Source of the DNA: Bacteroidota bacterium
GTDB taxonomy: Bacteria > Bacteroidota > Bacteroidia > Cytophagales > Cyclobacteriaceae
NCBI GenBank assembly: GCA_023393375.1
Contig: JAEWLI010000102.1
Coordinates: forward strand, 1-64,000
Direction: 5' to 3'
Length of the DNA stretch: 64,000 bases
Shown: positions 14,834 through 24,172 of the stretch, piece by piece
Position numbering within the stretch: the stretch's first letter is position 1
Layout: each line of letters begins with the position of its first letter
The notes under the pieces: model-generated
What the model was told of the DNA's origin: nothing
What the model saw: only the letters and a program-made list of their open reading frames with translations
The model's database searches: none
Position numbers and translations under genes: made by a program

Positions 14834-16966
14834 CTAACTGATCCTGCTCCAGTTCACTACATCTTTTTTCAAAGAGGCTAGGTGACGGGAAATATTCACA
14901 TTCTCTTGTGAAGAAAGCTCAGGATCGTCAGCTAAAATAGCAGATGCTGATTCACGGGCGAGTTGTAGTATTTTTTGATCTTTGGCTAAATCAGCGATTA
15001 GGAGATCAAGGATCCCGCTTTGTTGGGTACCCATTAAATCACCCGGACCACGCAGTTTCAAATCAGTTTCAGCAATTTCAAAACCATCAGTAGTTTTTAC
15101 CATGGTATCCAATCTTACTTTCGCTTCTTTGGTTAATTTATAGTCGGTCATTAAGATACAATAGGATTGTTCACCGCCCCTACCAACACGTCCTCTAAGC
15201 TGATGAAGTTGACTAAGGCCAAACCGCTCCGCATTTTCAATCACCATTAGTGTGGCATTTGGCACATCTACACCTACTTCAATTACTGTAGTGGACACCA
15301 TTATCTGTGTTTCGCCTTTCAAGAAACGTTTCATTTCAAAGTCTTTTGCTTCCGGTTTCATCTTTCCATGCAACAAGCTTATCTGACATTCCTTGAATGC
15401 CCTACTGATGCTTTCATATCCATCCTCCAGATTTTTCAGATCCATCTTTTCTGACTCTTCAATCAACGGATATACAAAATAAACCTGTCGTCCAGCTTTG
15501 ATCTGATCCTTCACAAACCCAAATATTTTCAACCGGTTTGAATCATATTTATGTGTGGTAATGATTGGTTTTCTACCTTTAGGCAACTCATCTATAACTG
15601 AAACATCCAGGTCTCCATACAGGGTCATGGCAAGTGTACGGGGAATGGGGGTAGCCGTCATCACCAATACATGTGGGTACAGATGTTGATTTTTGCTCCA
15701 AAGTTTTGCTCTTTGAGCTACACCAAACCGGTGTTGTTCATCCACTACCGCCAGCCCTAAATTATTAAATTGAACTATATCTTCCAGTAATGCATGCGTC
15801 CCCACCAGGATATGCAATTCCCCTGATAAGAGTTGTTGGTGAATCAAGTTTCTTTCCTTTTTTTTGGTAGAACCGGTTAGCAAAGCTATTTTCAATTGGA
15901 GTAAATCAGCAAATTTCCGTAATCCACGGTAATGCTGTTCAGCCAGAATTTCAGTAGGGGCCATCATGGTAGCCTGAGCACCACTGTCAATTACCAGCAA
16001 CATGCATATAAATGCTACGATGGTTTTTCCGCTTCCCACGTCCCCTTGAAGCAATCGGTTCATTTGGGCACCACTTTTCATGTCCCCATATATTTCTTTG
16101 ATTACCCTTTTCTGAGCATCAGTAAGTTGAAATGGTAGATGTTCATTATAGAATGCCTTTAATAGTCCGGTGCTTTCAAATTTCTGACCTTTGAACTTGG
16201 CAGTTCGAAGATATTTCAGTTTCAATAACCTGAGTTGGACATAAAATAATTCTTCAAATTTTAATCTCAATTGGGCTTTAGAAAGTGTTTCGGCATCACT
16301 TGGAAAATGAATATGAACGATGGCGTCTTTTTTTGCCATAAGTCTGAACTGAGAAATCAGTTTTTCAGGAAGGGTTTCACTGATATGTCTGTATGATACT
16401 TCAAGTAATACTTTTTGTATTTTGGAAATTGCTCTACTGTCCAGAAAACGGGATTTTAATTTTTCTGTCGAGGAATAAACCGGCTGAAGATAACCTTGGC
16501 TTGTTTCCGTTTCTGCCGCAGGTTCTAACTCGGGATGAGCGATATTCAATTTCCTACCGTAAAGTGTTGGTTTGCCAAAAATTATATATTCTACAGTCGG
16601 TTTTATTTTTTTCTGTACCCATTGAATTCCCTGAAACCAAATTAATTCTATTTCTCCAGTTCCATCATTCAAGCTGGCTGTGAGCCTTTTTTTAAATTTA
16701 GCACCGGTTTGATACAACTCGCTGATGGTCCCTTTCAATTGCACAAAAGGTAGATGCCGGCCTTGATCGTCATGTTCTTCTTCTGAATATAATAATTTGT
16801 ATAGTTCAGCAATGGTATAAAAATGAGTACGGTCTTCGTATCGAAATGGATAATATTGGATAAGATCCCCAAAAGTAAAAATATTTAGTTCCTTATTTAG
16901 CAATTCGGCTTTTTGTGGCCCTACACCTTTTAGAAATTCAATCCTGGTTTCAAAAAAGTCCGGCAT
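14834..16966 (-). CDS. recG: ATP-dependent DNA helicase RecG
   Basis: 710 residues, usual for RecG. The N-terminal wedge domain has an OB-fold (VQLKGTISELYQTGAKFKKR). Walker A is GDVGSGKT (about residue 305), the helicase box is DEQH (about 404), followed by MTATPIPRTLA, QLRGRVGRGG and the C-terminal LRGPGDLMGTQQSG signature. It remodels stalled replication forks and branch-migrates Holliday junctions. The gldD stop lies 7 bases upstream, so it is probably the last gene of the mutY-ssb-gldE-gldD transcript. Confidence 0.97.
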   Translation of the reverse strand: MPDFFETRIEFLKGVGPQKAELLNKELNIFTFGDLIQYYPFRYEDRTHFYTIAELYKLLYSEEEHDDQGRHLPFVQLKGTISELYQTGAKFKKRLTASLNDGTGEIELIWFQGIQWVQKKIKPTVEYIIFGKPTLYGRKLNIAHPELEPAAETETSQGYLQPVYSSTEKLKSRFLDSRAISKIQKVLLEVSYRHISETLPEKLISQFRLMAKKDAIVHIHFPSDAETLSKAQLRLKFEELFYVQLRLLKLKYLRTAKFKGQKFESTGLLKAFYNEHLPFQLTDAQKRVIKEIYGDMKSGAQMNRLLQGDVGSGKTIVAFICMLLVIDSGAQATMMAPTEILAEQHYRGLRKFADLLQLKIALLTGSTKKKERNLIHQQLLSGELHILVGTHALLEDIVQFNNLGLAVVDEQHRFGVAQRAKLWSKNQHLYPHVLVMTATPIPRTLAMTLYGDLDVSVIDELPKGRKPIITTHKYDSNRLKIFGFVKDQIKAGRQVYFVYPLIEESEKMDLKNLEDGYESISRAFKECQISLLHGKMKPEAKDFEMKRFLKGETQIMVSTTVIEVGVDVPNATLMVIENAERFGLSQLHQLRGRVGRGGEQSYCILMTDYKLTKEAKVRLDTMVKTTDGFEIAETDLKLRGPGDLMGTQQSGILDLLIADLAKDQKILQLARESASAILADDPELSSQENVNISRHLASLKKDVVNWSRIS

Positions 16967-16972
16967 AAGAAT

Positions 16973-17608
16973 TTATTGAAGCTTTTCGACCGGAAAATCC
17001 TTATCCCAGTCCAGCGTTTGCAAAAGATGAAGTATATCCTCTTTTATGTATTCAATTACTGGCTGCAGGGAATCATTTTGAGTAGCTGTTTTAAAATAGA
17101 GTGCTCCTCGCAAAAAATGCATGGTAGAATCGGAAGTATAAAATTGCATTTGAGATGGCACCTCCCCGGACAGTTCAGCAATTATGGCCTTATCCCGATT
17201 AGGAAGTACAATACCTGTTTCCTCTATGGAATACGCCTTCTTTTTGTGTTGAGATGTAAGACGGTAAGCTGTTTCGAAATAATGATATAATAATGAATCA
17301 CTATTGAAGACCGGTTTATAGGTAATTTCTATACTGGCATCAAAATCTGGATATATAATTTGCATCCAATATGGTTCTGCAATCCATGAAGTATCTTTTT
17401 GTAATATTGCGTGAGTAGAATATTGAAATGAATAGGGTAGTGTATCTGGCAATGACTGATAACCGTGTGAGGGTAGGTTAATCCTGTTAAACCCTTTTGG
17501 TTTGGGTGTATAATCAGTTTCACAACCGGTCACGATCATTACTGCAAAAATTGCAATCACATTGTAGAACAGTAGATGGGTTACCTTTGAAAAAAAACTG
17601 AAAATCAT
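16973..17608 (-). CDS. gldD: Gliding motility lipoprotein GldD
   Basis: 211 residues from the ATG at 17608 (a GTG at 17632 gives eight more). The lipobox VTGC places the lipidated Cys at residue 29. The mature N-terminus ETDYTPKPKGFNRINLP matches the conserved GldD start. GldD is required for gliding and for the type IX secretion/gliding machinery in flavobacteria; its biochemical role is not established. The gene follows gldE on the same strand, the arrangement seen in Flavobacterium johnsoniae. Confidence 0.92.
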   Translation of the reverse strand: MIFSFFSKVTHLLFYNVIAIFAVMIVTGCETDYTPKPKGFNRINLPSHGYQSLPDTLPYSFQYSTHAILQKDTSWIAEPYWMQIIYPDFDASIEITYKPVFNSDSLLYHYFETAYRLTSQHKKKAYSIEETGIVLPNRDKAIIAELSGEVPSQMQFYTSDSTMHFLRGALYFKTATQNDSLQPVIEYIKEDILHLLQTLDWDKDFPVEKLQ

Positions 17609-17635
17609 GATGTAAAGGTTATTACTGTACACTAA

Positions 17636-18985
17636 TTATTTTTTCACGGCTGCAGATTGTAAATAAACCCTTACCCGTTTGATACGTCGGTTGTCTACAG
17701 CCACAATGGTAAAAACGAATTTGTCAAAAATGATTTTATCGCCTGATCGGGGAAGCTTATTATTTATTTCAAGGATCAATCCACCTAACGATTCACTTTC
17801 CCCTTTTACATTTTCAAATAACGCTGGGTCTTCCCCTACTATTTTACAAAAATCATTTAATGAAGTTTTACCTTCAAATACAAATGTATGTTCATCAAGT
17901 TTATTATAGGCAATCTCATCTTCATCAAATTCATCATTAATTTCACCTACTATTTCTTCAATGATGTCTTCCATGGTAATTAAACCTGAGGTGCCACCAT
18001 ACTCATCCACTACGATGGCCATATGAACCCGTTTTTCCTGAAAGTCCTTTAGTAAATCATCTATTTTTTTACTCTCCGGAACAAAATAACCTGGTCTTAG
18101 CAGGATCTGCCATTTGAAAGTCTCATCCTGATCGATATAAGGTAATAAATCTTTAATATAAAGAATGCCTTCAATTTTATCGATGGTTTCCCGATAAATC
18201 GGTATACGTGAATATCCGATTTTGTTGATTCTATCCATCAGTTCATGATAATCAATCTCGATATCAAAGGCTGTAATATCCATCCTCGATCGCATAATTT
18301 GCTTAACTGACAACGTCCCAAAATTTACTATCCCTTTGAGAATATCCTTTTCTTCTTCCGTAGTTTCCTGATTGGTAGTGATCTCAAGTGCCTGATTCAG
18401 ATCTTCAACGGATACGACGTATCCTTTTTTTTGAATTCTTTTTTCTATCAGGTTGCTAACAGAAAGCAAGATCAATGCGACCGGATGTACCAGGTAATGA
18501 GATACGAACAGCAAGCCACCAGTCATTTTTGCAAAATGGATATTATTTTGATTTGCGTATACCTTGGGCATCACCTCACCAAAAAAAACGATAGCAAATG
18601 TGACAATAAATGTAAGAACTAAAATTACCAAACCTTCAGAACTTTCGGTACCTACAATCTGCCACGTAAGAAATGTAGAAATGGTAATGATGGCTACATT
18701 CACGAGGTTGTTCATGATCAATATGGTGGCCAGCAATTTCTTAGGTTTTCGGATCAATGCCAGTATCCTTTTTTCCTTTGGATCTGTGCTATTCTTAATA
18801 GATGCTACTTGGTATGATGTAAGCGAAAAATAAGCAACTTCTGAACCCGAGATCAGGGATGATAAAAACAACAATAATGCCAGTATAATGCCATAAACAG
18901 AATACCAAATTACCGGTGACCTGCCTATATCAAGTAAGAATAGAAAAAGACCCTCCGGAAAAGGATCATCAATTGTTGCTTCCAA
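17636..18985 (-). CDS. gldE: GldE, CNNM/CBS-domain membrane protein
   Basis: 449 residues. The N-terminal CNNM (DUF21) domain has about four membrane helices (SGSEVAYFSLTSYQ near residue 47). Two CBS domains span about 205-330 (MRSRMDITAFD, GYSRIPIY, VDEYGGTSGLITMEDIIEEIVGEI), and a CorC/HlyC C-terminal domain lies at about 345-445. It is related to CorC-type transporters or ion-efflux accessory proteins. The link with gldD and ssb-mutY identifies it as GldE, which partners GldD in gliding. Confidence 0.93.
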   Translation of the reverse strand: MEATIDDPFPEGLFLFLLDIGRSPVIWYSVYGIILALLLFLSSLISGSEVAYFSLTSYQVASIKNSTDPKEKRILALIRKPKKLLATILIMNNLVNVAIITISTFLTWQIVGTESSEGLVILVLTFIVTFAIVFFGEVMPKVYANQNNIHFAKMTGGLLFVSHYLVHPVALILLSVSNLIEKRIQKKGYVVSVEDLNQALEITTNQETTEEEKDILKGIVNFGTLSVKQIMRSRMDITAFDIEIDYHELMDRINKIGYSRIPIYRETIDKIEGILYIKDLLPYIDQDETFKWQILLRPGYFVPESKKIDDLLKDFQEKRVHMAIVVDEYGGTSGLITMEDIIEEIVGEINDEFDEDEIAYNKLDEHTFVFEGKTSLNDFCKIVGEDPALFENVKGESESLGGLILEINNKLPRSGDKIIFDKFVFTIVAVDNRRIKRVRVYLQSAAVKK

Positions 18986-19004
18986 AATTTATTGATTCTG
19001 ATGT

Positions 19005-19430
19005 TTAAAAGGGCAAATCGTCAGTTTCTTCATTACCAGATGATGCGACTTGCTCATTTATTGGACTGAAATTGGTATCACCTTGACCGCTGTCAGAAGT
19101 TCTATTTCCCAACAAGGTCATTTCACGACCCACCACTTCAGTGATATATTTTTTATTTCCATCTTTATCATCGTAAGAGCGGTTGGTAATTTTACCTTCA
19201 ATATAGACCTGATTACCTTTGCGCAAATATTTTTCAGCAATTTCTGCCAATGGCGACCATAACACCACATTATGCCATTCAGTGGTAGTAACTTTTTCAC
19301 CGGTTCTGTTTTTATATGTTTCACTTGTGGCAAGAGAAAAATTTACCACCGCTCTGCCATTTTCGAGTTTTCTTATTTCTGGATCTTTTCCAAGATTACC
19401 TAGCAGAATTACTTTGTTTACGCCAGCCAT
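19005..19430 (-). CDS. ssb: Single-stranded DNA-binding protein
   Basis: 141 residues. An OB-fold (NKVILLGNLGKDPEIRKLENG, WHNVVLWSPLAEIAEKYLRKG, VYIEGKITNRSYDDKDG) is followed by a short linker and the acidic tip EETDDLPF, the protein-interaction tail of bacterial SSB. It coats ssDNA in replication and repair. Lies between mutY and gldE on one strand. Confidence 0.97.
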   Translation of the reverse strand: MAGVNKVILLGNLGKDPEIRKLENGRAVVNFSLATSETYKNRTGEKVTTTEWHNVVLWSPLAEIAEKYLRKGNQVYIEGKITNRSYDDKDGNKKYITEVVGREMTLLGNRTSDSGQGDTNFSPINEQVASSGNEETDDLPF

Positions 19431-19484
19431 AATTTTATTTGATGAGGTTTAATTACAAATTTACAAATATTTGCATAAAGCTAA

Positions 19485-20546
19485 TTAAAAATCAGATTGA
19501 TTCAAAAAATTATAGATCAAATTGGGTTTGGGCATTTGGTCGATTTCTGTAGGGGTATAAAGTTGTATATTAGTCTGGTTTATCAAAGTTTTCAGGCATT
19601 CGGCACCTATATCAACCTTAATAAATTGGGCTATAATCTTCTGATGGGTAAGGATGTGCCGATATTCAGAAGATATTGATTTACTGAAAAACCTAAACCC
19701 AAATTTTTCCTGAAACAGGTCATTGATAGTTTCCTGATCTTTCATCTCGTCAGTTTCAATCAATAAAAAGTCATATAATCCGGTCCATATATCACCGGGA
19801 TGTCTTTTTTTCATATAAAATCCCTTCTCATTGGAAATTACCAGATAATAAAAGTATCTACTCCTGATTTTCAGCCTTTTTGTTTTTACCGGTAAAACAT
19901 CCTGAAGAGAATTGTTGTAGGCAATACAGTCATTTTTTAAGATACAGTTTCGGCAATTTGGTTGTTTAGGTACGCATTGTAAAGCACCGAATTCCATAAT
20001 TGCCTGATTGTATATATCCGGTCTTACATCCGGTATGATCTGCGATGCCAATTGGAAAAAATATTTTTTTACAGCCGGTTGGGAGATATCTTTACTGATG
20101 CCAAAGACCCTTGCGAGCACTCTGAACACATTTCCATCTAATACTGCCACTTTTTTGCCGAAAGCAAAAGAAGCAATTGCAGCAGCAGTATAATCACCGA
20201 TACCTTTTAATCTACGTAATTCTTCAAAACTTTCAGGAAAATGACCTCCATGGTCATGTTGTAATGTTTTAGCACAAAACAGCATATTCCGGGCACGGGA
20301 ATAATATCCTAATCCCTGCCATAACCAAAGTATTTCATTTTCTGATGCTTCGGAAAAATGTTGCAGGTCAGGGTATTTTTCAATAAATTTATGGTAATAG
20401 GGCAATCCCTGCGCGATACGTGTTTGTTGGAGTATAATTTCTGATAACCAGATTTTATAGGGATCATTGGTATTTCTCCAGGGTAATTCCCGTTTATGGA
20501 AATTGTACCATTCAATCAGTTTTCTGGTAAATAATTCTTTCTGCAA
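19485..20546 (-). CDS. mutY: A/G-specific adenine glycosylase MutY
   Basis: 353 residues. The HhH-GPD core contains the catalytic Glu in WLSEIILQQTRI, the hairpin LKGIGDYTAAAIASFAFG and the catalytic Asp in VAVLDGNVFRVLARVFG. A [4Fe-4S] loop follows with Cys spacing C-x6-C-x2-C-x5-C (CVPKQPNCRNC...C). The C-terminal NUDIX-like domain recognises 8-oxoG. It removes adenine mispaired with 8-oxoguanine. First gene of the mutY-ssb-gldE-gldD-recG series. Confidence 0.96.
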   Translation of the reverse strand: MQKELFTRKLIEWYNFHKRELPWRNTNDPYKIWLSEIILQQTRIAQGLPYYHKFIEKYPDLQHFSEASENEILWLWQGLGYYSRARNMLFCAKTLQHDHGGHFPESFEELRRLKGIGDYTAAAIASFAFGKKVAVLDGNVFRVLARVFGISKDISQPAVKKYFFQLASQIIPDVRPDIYNQAIMEFGALQCVPKQPNCRNCILKNDCIAYNNSLQDVLPVKTKRLKIRSRYFYYLVISNEKGFYMKKRHPGDIWTGLYDFLLIETDEMKDQETINDLFQEKFGFRFFSKSISSEYRHILTHQKIIAQFIKVDIGAECLKTLINQTNIQLYTPTEIDQMPKPNLIYNFLNQSDF

Positions 20547-20607
20547 ACCAAATCTTTTAAATGTTTAACAGATTCTATAATGTACTATATTTTATTTTTT
20601 TTGTTTT

Positions 20608-20615
20608 TATATTTG
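20608..20615 (+). promoter_or_regulatory. Candidate -7 box for the HU-like gene
   Basis: TATATTTG matches TAnnTTTG about 80 bases upstream of the GTG start. No convincing -33 partner is seen. Confidence 0.35.
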
Positions 20616-20692
20616 GGATGCTCCTCTTAATTTAGCCAAAATTAGTTGGTTATTAGATCATTAGAATATTTTTAAACTTAAATTTTACTGAA

Positions 20693-20995
20693 GTGACAAA
20701 ATCAGATGTAATCAGTCAGATTGCTGAACAAACAGGAATAGACAAGGCTGATGTTCAGGTAACGGTTGAAGCATTCTTCAGCGTTATAAAAAATTCTATG
20801 GCTGACGGCGACAATATTTATGTCAGAGGATTTGGCAGTTTTATTAATAAAAAACGTGCAAAAAAAATTGCCAGGAATATTTCGAAGAATACAGCTATTG
20901 TAATTGATGAACACTTTGTACCATCATTCAAGCCTTCAAAAGTGTTTGTAGACAAAATTAAAAAGAGTGTGAAGAAATCTCAAAACGGTTCGTAG
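20693..20995 (+). CDS. HU/IHF-family DNA-binding protein
   Basis: 100 residues from a GTG start (GTGACAAAATCAGATG). The fold is typical: two N-terminal helices (KSDVISQIAEQTGIDKADVQ), the GDNIYVRGFGSFINKKRAKKIARNISKN beta-arm region and a C-terminal FKPSKVFVDKI helix. It bends and compacts DNA as a dimer. Bacteroidota carry several paralogues, so HU and IHF roles cannot be separated here. Divergent from mutY. Confidence 0.93.
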   Translation: MTKSDVISQIAEQTGIDKADVQVTVEAFFSVIKNSMADGDNIYVRGFGSFINKKRAKKIARNISKNTAIVIDEHFVPSFKPSKVFVDKIKKSVKKSQNGS

Positions 20996-21026
20996 TTTGA
21001 ACAGTGGCTGGCTTTGCCTAATTTTG
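20996..21026 (+). promoter_or_regulatory. Bacteroidota-type promoter for the TPR gene
   Basis: TTTG (20996-20999), a 19-base spacer and TAATTTTG (21019-21026) fit the -33/-7 consensus. Initiation would fall about 5 bases before the ATG at 21037, giving a near-leaderless transcript. Confidence 0.6.
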
Positions 21027-21036
21027 CAAAAGTGAT

Positions 21037-21864
21037 ATGAAAGCCAAACCTATGTTTAAAGTACGAATTGTTTTAGTAGTAGTAGCCATTGCCCTTACTA
21101 TAGTTATATTTACACTGCCCAGAGTAGTTGTTCAAAATGAAGCTGATAACGGCCCAATAGCAGAGTCCCCTTCTTCCCAAGAAAATATTTTACCAATTGT
21201 TGAATGGCCGGAAGATAAAATAGCAAGGAAAACCTTTTTAACAGAAAGCTTCAGAAATAATACAAATAATGAAAAAAGCACTATATTTGCGGACTCATTG
21301 GCGACGATGTATGCCGAAATGGGTGTGTATGATAGTGCAGCCTGGTATTCGGCGTGGATTGCTGATAATACAAATAGCAGTTCTGCAGTGTTGAAAGCAG
21401 GAAATATGTATTACGAAGCTTTCGAAACAGCACATTCAAAAAACCAGGCAAATTTGTTTGGTGAGAAAAGCAGACACTATTTGGAACTTTATCTGCAAGA
21501 TACTCCAAATGATGCTGATGCGAAATCAAAAGTTGCAATGACATATGTAGCTTCTGAGGATGCAATGAAAGGAATAAATATGCTGATGGATGTGGTTGGG
21601 GAAAATCCGGAACACGAATCAGCTTTATATAATTTAGGGGTATTGTCGATGCAGATATCACAATATCAAAAAGCGGTGGAACGTTTTACAAAGCTGGTAG
21701 AAGTAAATCCCACAAATGTAAATGGACATTTTTACCTTGGGATTTGTTATATGGAGCTTAAAAAAAATGCAGATGCCAAGGCTCATTTTCAGAAAGCCAA
21801 AGATTTATCGGCTGATCAGGAAATACATGCGGCCGTCGATAACTATTTAGAGCAAATAAAATAA
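21037..21864 (+). CDS. Membrane-anchored TPR-repeat protein
   Basis: 275 residues. One N-terminal membrane helix (about residues 9-24) is followed by a polar linker and several tetratricopeptide repeats; ESALYNLGVLSMQISQYQKAVERFTKLVEVNPTN and VNGHFYLGICYMELKKNADAKAHFQKAKDLS are the clearest. It probably acts as a periplasmic or envelope scaffold. It precedes the 29-codon COX24-like gene and RNase G on the same strand. Confidence 0.85.
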   Translation: MKAKPMFKVRIVLVVVAIALTIVIFTLPRVVVQNEADNGPIAESPSSQENILPIVEWPEDKIARKTFLTESFRNNTNNEKSTIFADSLATMYAEMGVYDSAAWYSAWIADNTNSSSAVLKAGNMYYEAFETAHSKNQANLFGEKSRHYLELYLQDTPNDADAKSKVAMTYVASEDAMKGINMLMDVVGENPEHESALYNLGVLSMQISQYQKAVERFTKLVEVNPTNVNGHFYLGICYMELKKNADAKAHFQKAKDLSADQEIHAAVDNYLEQIK

Positions 21865-21904
21865 TTAAATATATTGTTCATTTTGAACTAAAAAATTAAA
21901 TATT

Positions 21905-21994
21905 ATGCCTTGCGGTAAAAAAAGAAAAAGACATAAAATTGCGACGCACAAAAGAAAGAAGCGTCTTAGAAAGAACAGACACAAGAAGAAATAG
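21905..21994 (+). CDS. 29-residue AURKAIP1/COX24 (mS38)-like basic protein
   Basis: The ATG at 21905 opens a 29-codon frame, MPCGKKRKRHKIATHKRKK followed by RLRKNRHKKK, and TAG at 21994. More than half the residues are Lys, Arg or His. The sequence matches the tiny COX24/AURKAIP1 (mS38) domain proteins that Bacteroidota encode, which are relatives of a mitochondrial small-subunit ribosomal protein and are probably ribosome-associated. It lies 40 bases after the TPR gene and before RNase G, a setting that fits an RNA or ribosome role. Annotation pipelines often miss it for its size. Confidence 0.85.
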   Translation: MPCGKKRKRHKIATHKRKKRLRKNRHKKK

Positions 21995-22067
21995 TCTTTT
22001 TGTATAAGTAAATTTTCTATACAGCATCATTCAGGAATAATCTTGGTTGGATCTTAATAATTATGTT

Positions 22068-23621
22068 TTGAGTAATGAACTAATAATTAATTCAACTCAG
22101 AATGGATGTCGTATAGCCCTTTTAAAAAATAAAAATCTTTTAGAATTCCATCATCAATTGGATGGAAATCAATTTGTAGTTGGTGATATTTATTTAGGAA
22201 CAGTCCGCAAACTGGTTCCGGGCCTTAATGCAGCGTTTATCGATATTGGTTATGAAAAAGACGCATTTTTGCATTATCTTGATTTAGGCCCTCAGGTGAC
22301 CTCCCTGAATAAATTTACCAAACAAGTTTTAGCAAAAAAGAATACTTCACTCAAGTTATCGAAGTTCAAAACTGAACCCGATATTGACAAATTGGGAAAA
22401 ATCGGACAGGTTTTAACCAAAGGTCAACAAATACTTGTACAAGTAGTAAAAGAACCTATTTCTACAAAAGGGCCCCGGCTATCATGTGAGTTGTCTATTG
22501 CAGGACGATATGTCGTTCTGGTACCCTTTTCTAAAGCGGTCAGTGTTTCGAAAAAAATCACTAGTGGCGAAGAACGTAAACGCCTGGTTAGACTATTGTC
22601 TTCCATTAAACCGGAAAATTTTGGAATAATCATAAGGACCGTGGCTGAAGGCAAAGATGTGGCCGAACTGGATAAAGATCTTACCAACCTTGTTTCCTCC
22701 TGGGAAGAAGGAATAAAAAAGCTTCGCAACGCTAAAGCTCCCGAAAAAATCATTGGTGAAATGAGCAGAACATCCTCAATGTTGAGGGATATGCTCAATG
22801 AATCATTTGATAATGTAGTGGTAGATGACAAAGCCTTATATGAAGATGTAAAGACTTTTATCAAAGGCATAGCTCCCGAAAAAGAAAAGATTGTAAAGTT
22901 GTATAATGGCAAAGCCCGGATTTTTGAGAATTTTGGCATTGAAAAACAACTTAAATCGCTCTTCGGGCAATCAGTAAGTTTGCCCTTTGGTGGATACCTG
23001 ATTATAGAACATACCGAAGCCCTCCATTCTATTGACGTTAATAGCGGAAATATCTCCAGTTCGAATGGTGACCAGGAAGCTACTGCACTCAAAGTTAATC
23101 TGGAAGCTGCTAAAGAAATTGCCCGACAACTTCGTTTACGGGATATGGGTGGGATAATCATTGTCGATTATATCGATATGAAAAATCCCGAACACAAGAA
23201 ATTGCTTTACGACAGGATGAAAGAGGAGATGAAAACAGATCGCTCCAAATTCACTGTACTGCCGCTCACCAAATTCGGATTAATGCAAATTACCCGTCAA
23301 CGGGTAAGGCCTGAGATGAATATCATTACAAAGGAAAAGTGTCCGACATGTAATGGTACGGGATCAATTACCGCCTCTATCTTGGTCAGTGATCAGGTGG
23401 AAAGAAATCTTGAGTACCTGATGATTAAACAAAATGAGAAGAAAGTGACTATTGCGTTACATCCTTATCTTTTCGCTTTTTTCACGAAGGGGTTTATTTC
23501 ACGACAGGTAAAATGGTTGTTTAAATACAACCGTTGGGTAAAACTCATAGAAGATTCTTCCCTTGGAATTACTGATTTCAAGTTCCGCAATGTTACCGGT
23601 GATGATATTGAAGTAATTTGA
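22068..23621 (+). CDS. rng: Ribonuclease E/G family protein
   Basis: 517 residues from TTG at 22068, which gives the family-typical start MSNELIINSTQ. Another TTG at 22047 would add seven residues, and no ATG fits. An S1-like RNA-binding domain (about 35-130, VGDIYLGTVRKLVPGLNAAFIDIG) precedes the catalytic DNase I-like region (about 320-370) with HSIDVNSGN and IIIVDYIDM, whose Asp residues bind Mg. The Zn-link CPTCNGTG is at about 425-432. It processes rRNA and degrades mRNA in the cytoplasm. The lack of a long C-terminal degradosome scaffold points to RNase G. A terminator follows. Confidence 0.94.
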   Translation: MSNELIINSTQNGCRIALLKNKNLLEFHHQLDGNQFVVGDIYLGTVRKLVPGLNAAFIDIGYEKDAFLHYLDLGPQVTSLNKFTKQVLAKKNTSLKLSKFKTEPDIDKLGKIGQVLTKGQQILVQVVKEPISTKGPRLSCELSIAGRYVVLVPFSKAVSVSKKITSGEERKRLVRLLSSIKPENFGIIIRTVAEGKDVAELDKDLTNLVSSWEEGIKKLRNAKAPEKIIGEMSRTSSMLRDMLNESFDNVVVDDKALYEDVKTFIKGIAPEKEKIVKLYNGKARIFENFGIEKQLKSLFGQSVSLPFGGYLIIEHTEALHSIDVNSGNISSSNGDQEATALKVNLEAAKEIARQLRLRDMGGIIIVDYIDMKNPEHKKLLYDRMKEEMKTDRSKFTVLPLTKFGLMQITRQRVRPEMNIITKEKCPTCNGTGSITASILVSDQVERNLEYLMIKQNEKKVTIALHPYLFAFFTKGFISRQVKWLFKYNRWVKLIEDSSLGITDFKFRNVTGDDIEVI

Positions 23622-23636
23622 AAGTGTTTTTCAGAG

Positions 23637-23664
23637 AGCCTGTTATTTCGTTACAGGCTTTTTG
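23637..23664. terminator. Intrinsic terminator after rng
   Basis: AGCCTGT and ACAGGCT form a 7-bp stem followed by TTTTT. It overlaps the end of the convergent acetyltransferase gene. Confidence 0.7.
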
Positions 23665-24085
23665 AAAAGACCAACCCCATTCGTTCAAAACCCAAATTAT
23701 CATAAAATCGGTGAGCCTCATTTCTATGAATTGCCGATTCGAGTTCCAATGTTTCACAACCTCTCAAACGCCCCGTTTCCGAAATATATTCGATAAACTT
23801 CTTACCTAATCCCTTTCCGCGGTAAGCTTCATCGATTACTATTTCATCGATATGGCATAAAGCACCGTTGCCATAAAGTGTATTCAAAAAGCTGATGGCA
23901 CTGAAACCGATAATTTTTTTATCCATAACCATTTTCAAATACAATTGATTTTGTGCTTCCAAACCTTTCACAAACACCTTGTTCAAGCGGTTGTAATCCA
24001 GGTCCCTTGATGGCCAAAGTTGTGTGAGCAAATGAAAAATCGTTTCAAAATCATGACGGGTACAATTTTCGAAAGAAGTATGCAT
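23651..24085 (-). CDS. GNAT-family N-acetyltransferase
   Basis: 144 residues from the ATG at 24085 (MHTSFENCTRHDFE). GNAT motif A is visible in DEIVIDEAYRGKGLGKKFIEYI (about 84-105), followed by LELESAIHRNEAHRFYDNLGFER, the motif B ending of aminoglycoside/phosphinothricin-type relatives. It acetylates an unknown amine using acetyl-CoA. Convergent with rng, divergent from the DUF4293 gene. Confidence 0.85.
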   Translation of the reverse strand: MHTSFENCTRHDFETIFHLLTQLWPSRDLDYNRLNKVFVKGLEAQNQLYLKMVMDKKIIGFSAISFLNTLYGNGALCHIDEIVIDEAYRGKGLGKKFIEYISETGRLRGCETLELESAIHRNEAHRFYDNLGFERMGLVFSKSL

Positions 24086-24172
24086 GCTTTTTATCAAACA
24101 AAGTAAATACAAAACTTCCTATTCTATGGCTTTTGTCATTACTTTGCAATAAAAATTTGAAAAATAAATATT

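Noticed and set aside
22424..23161. Open frame of 245 codons antisense to RNase G
   Set aside because: Same reason: it lies wholly within a well-supported gene and shows Ser/Leu-rich, unstructured translation.
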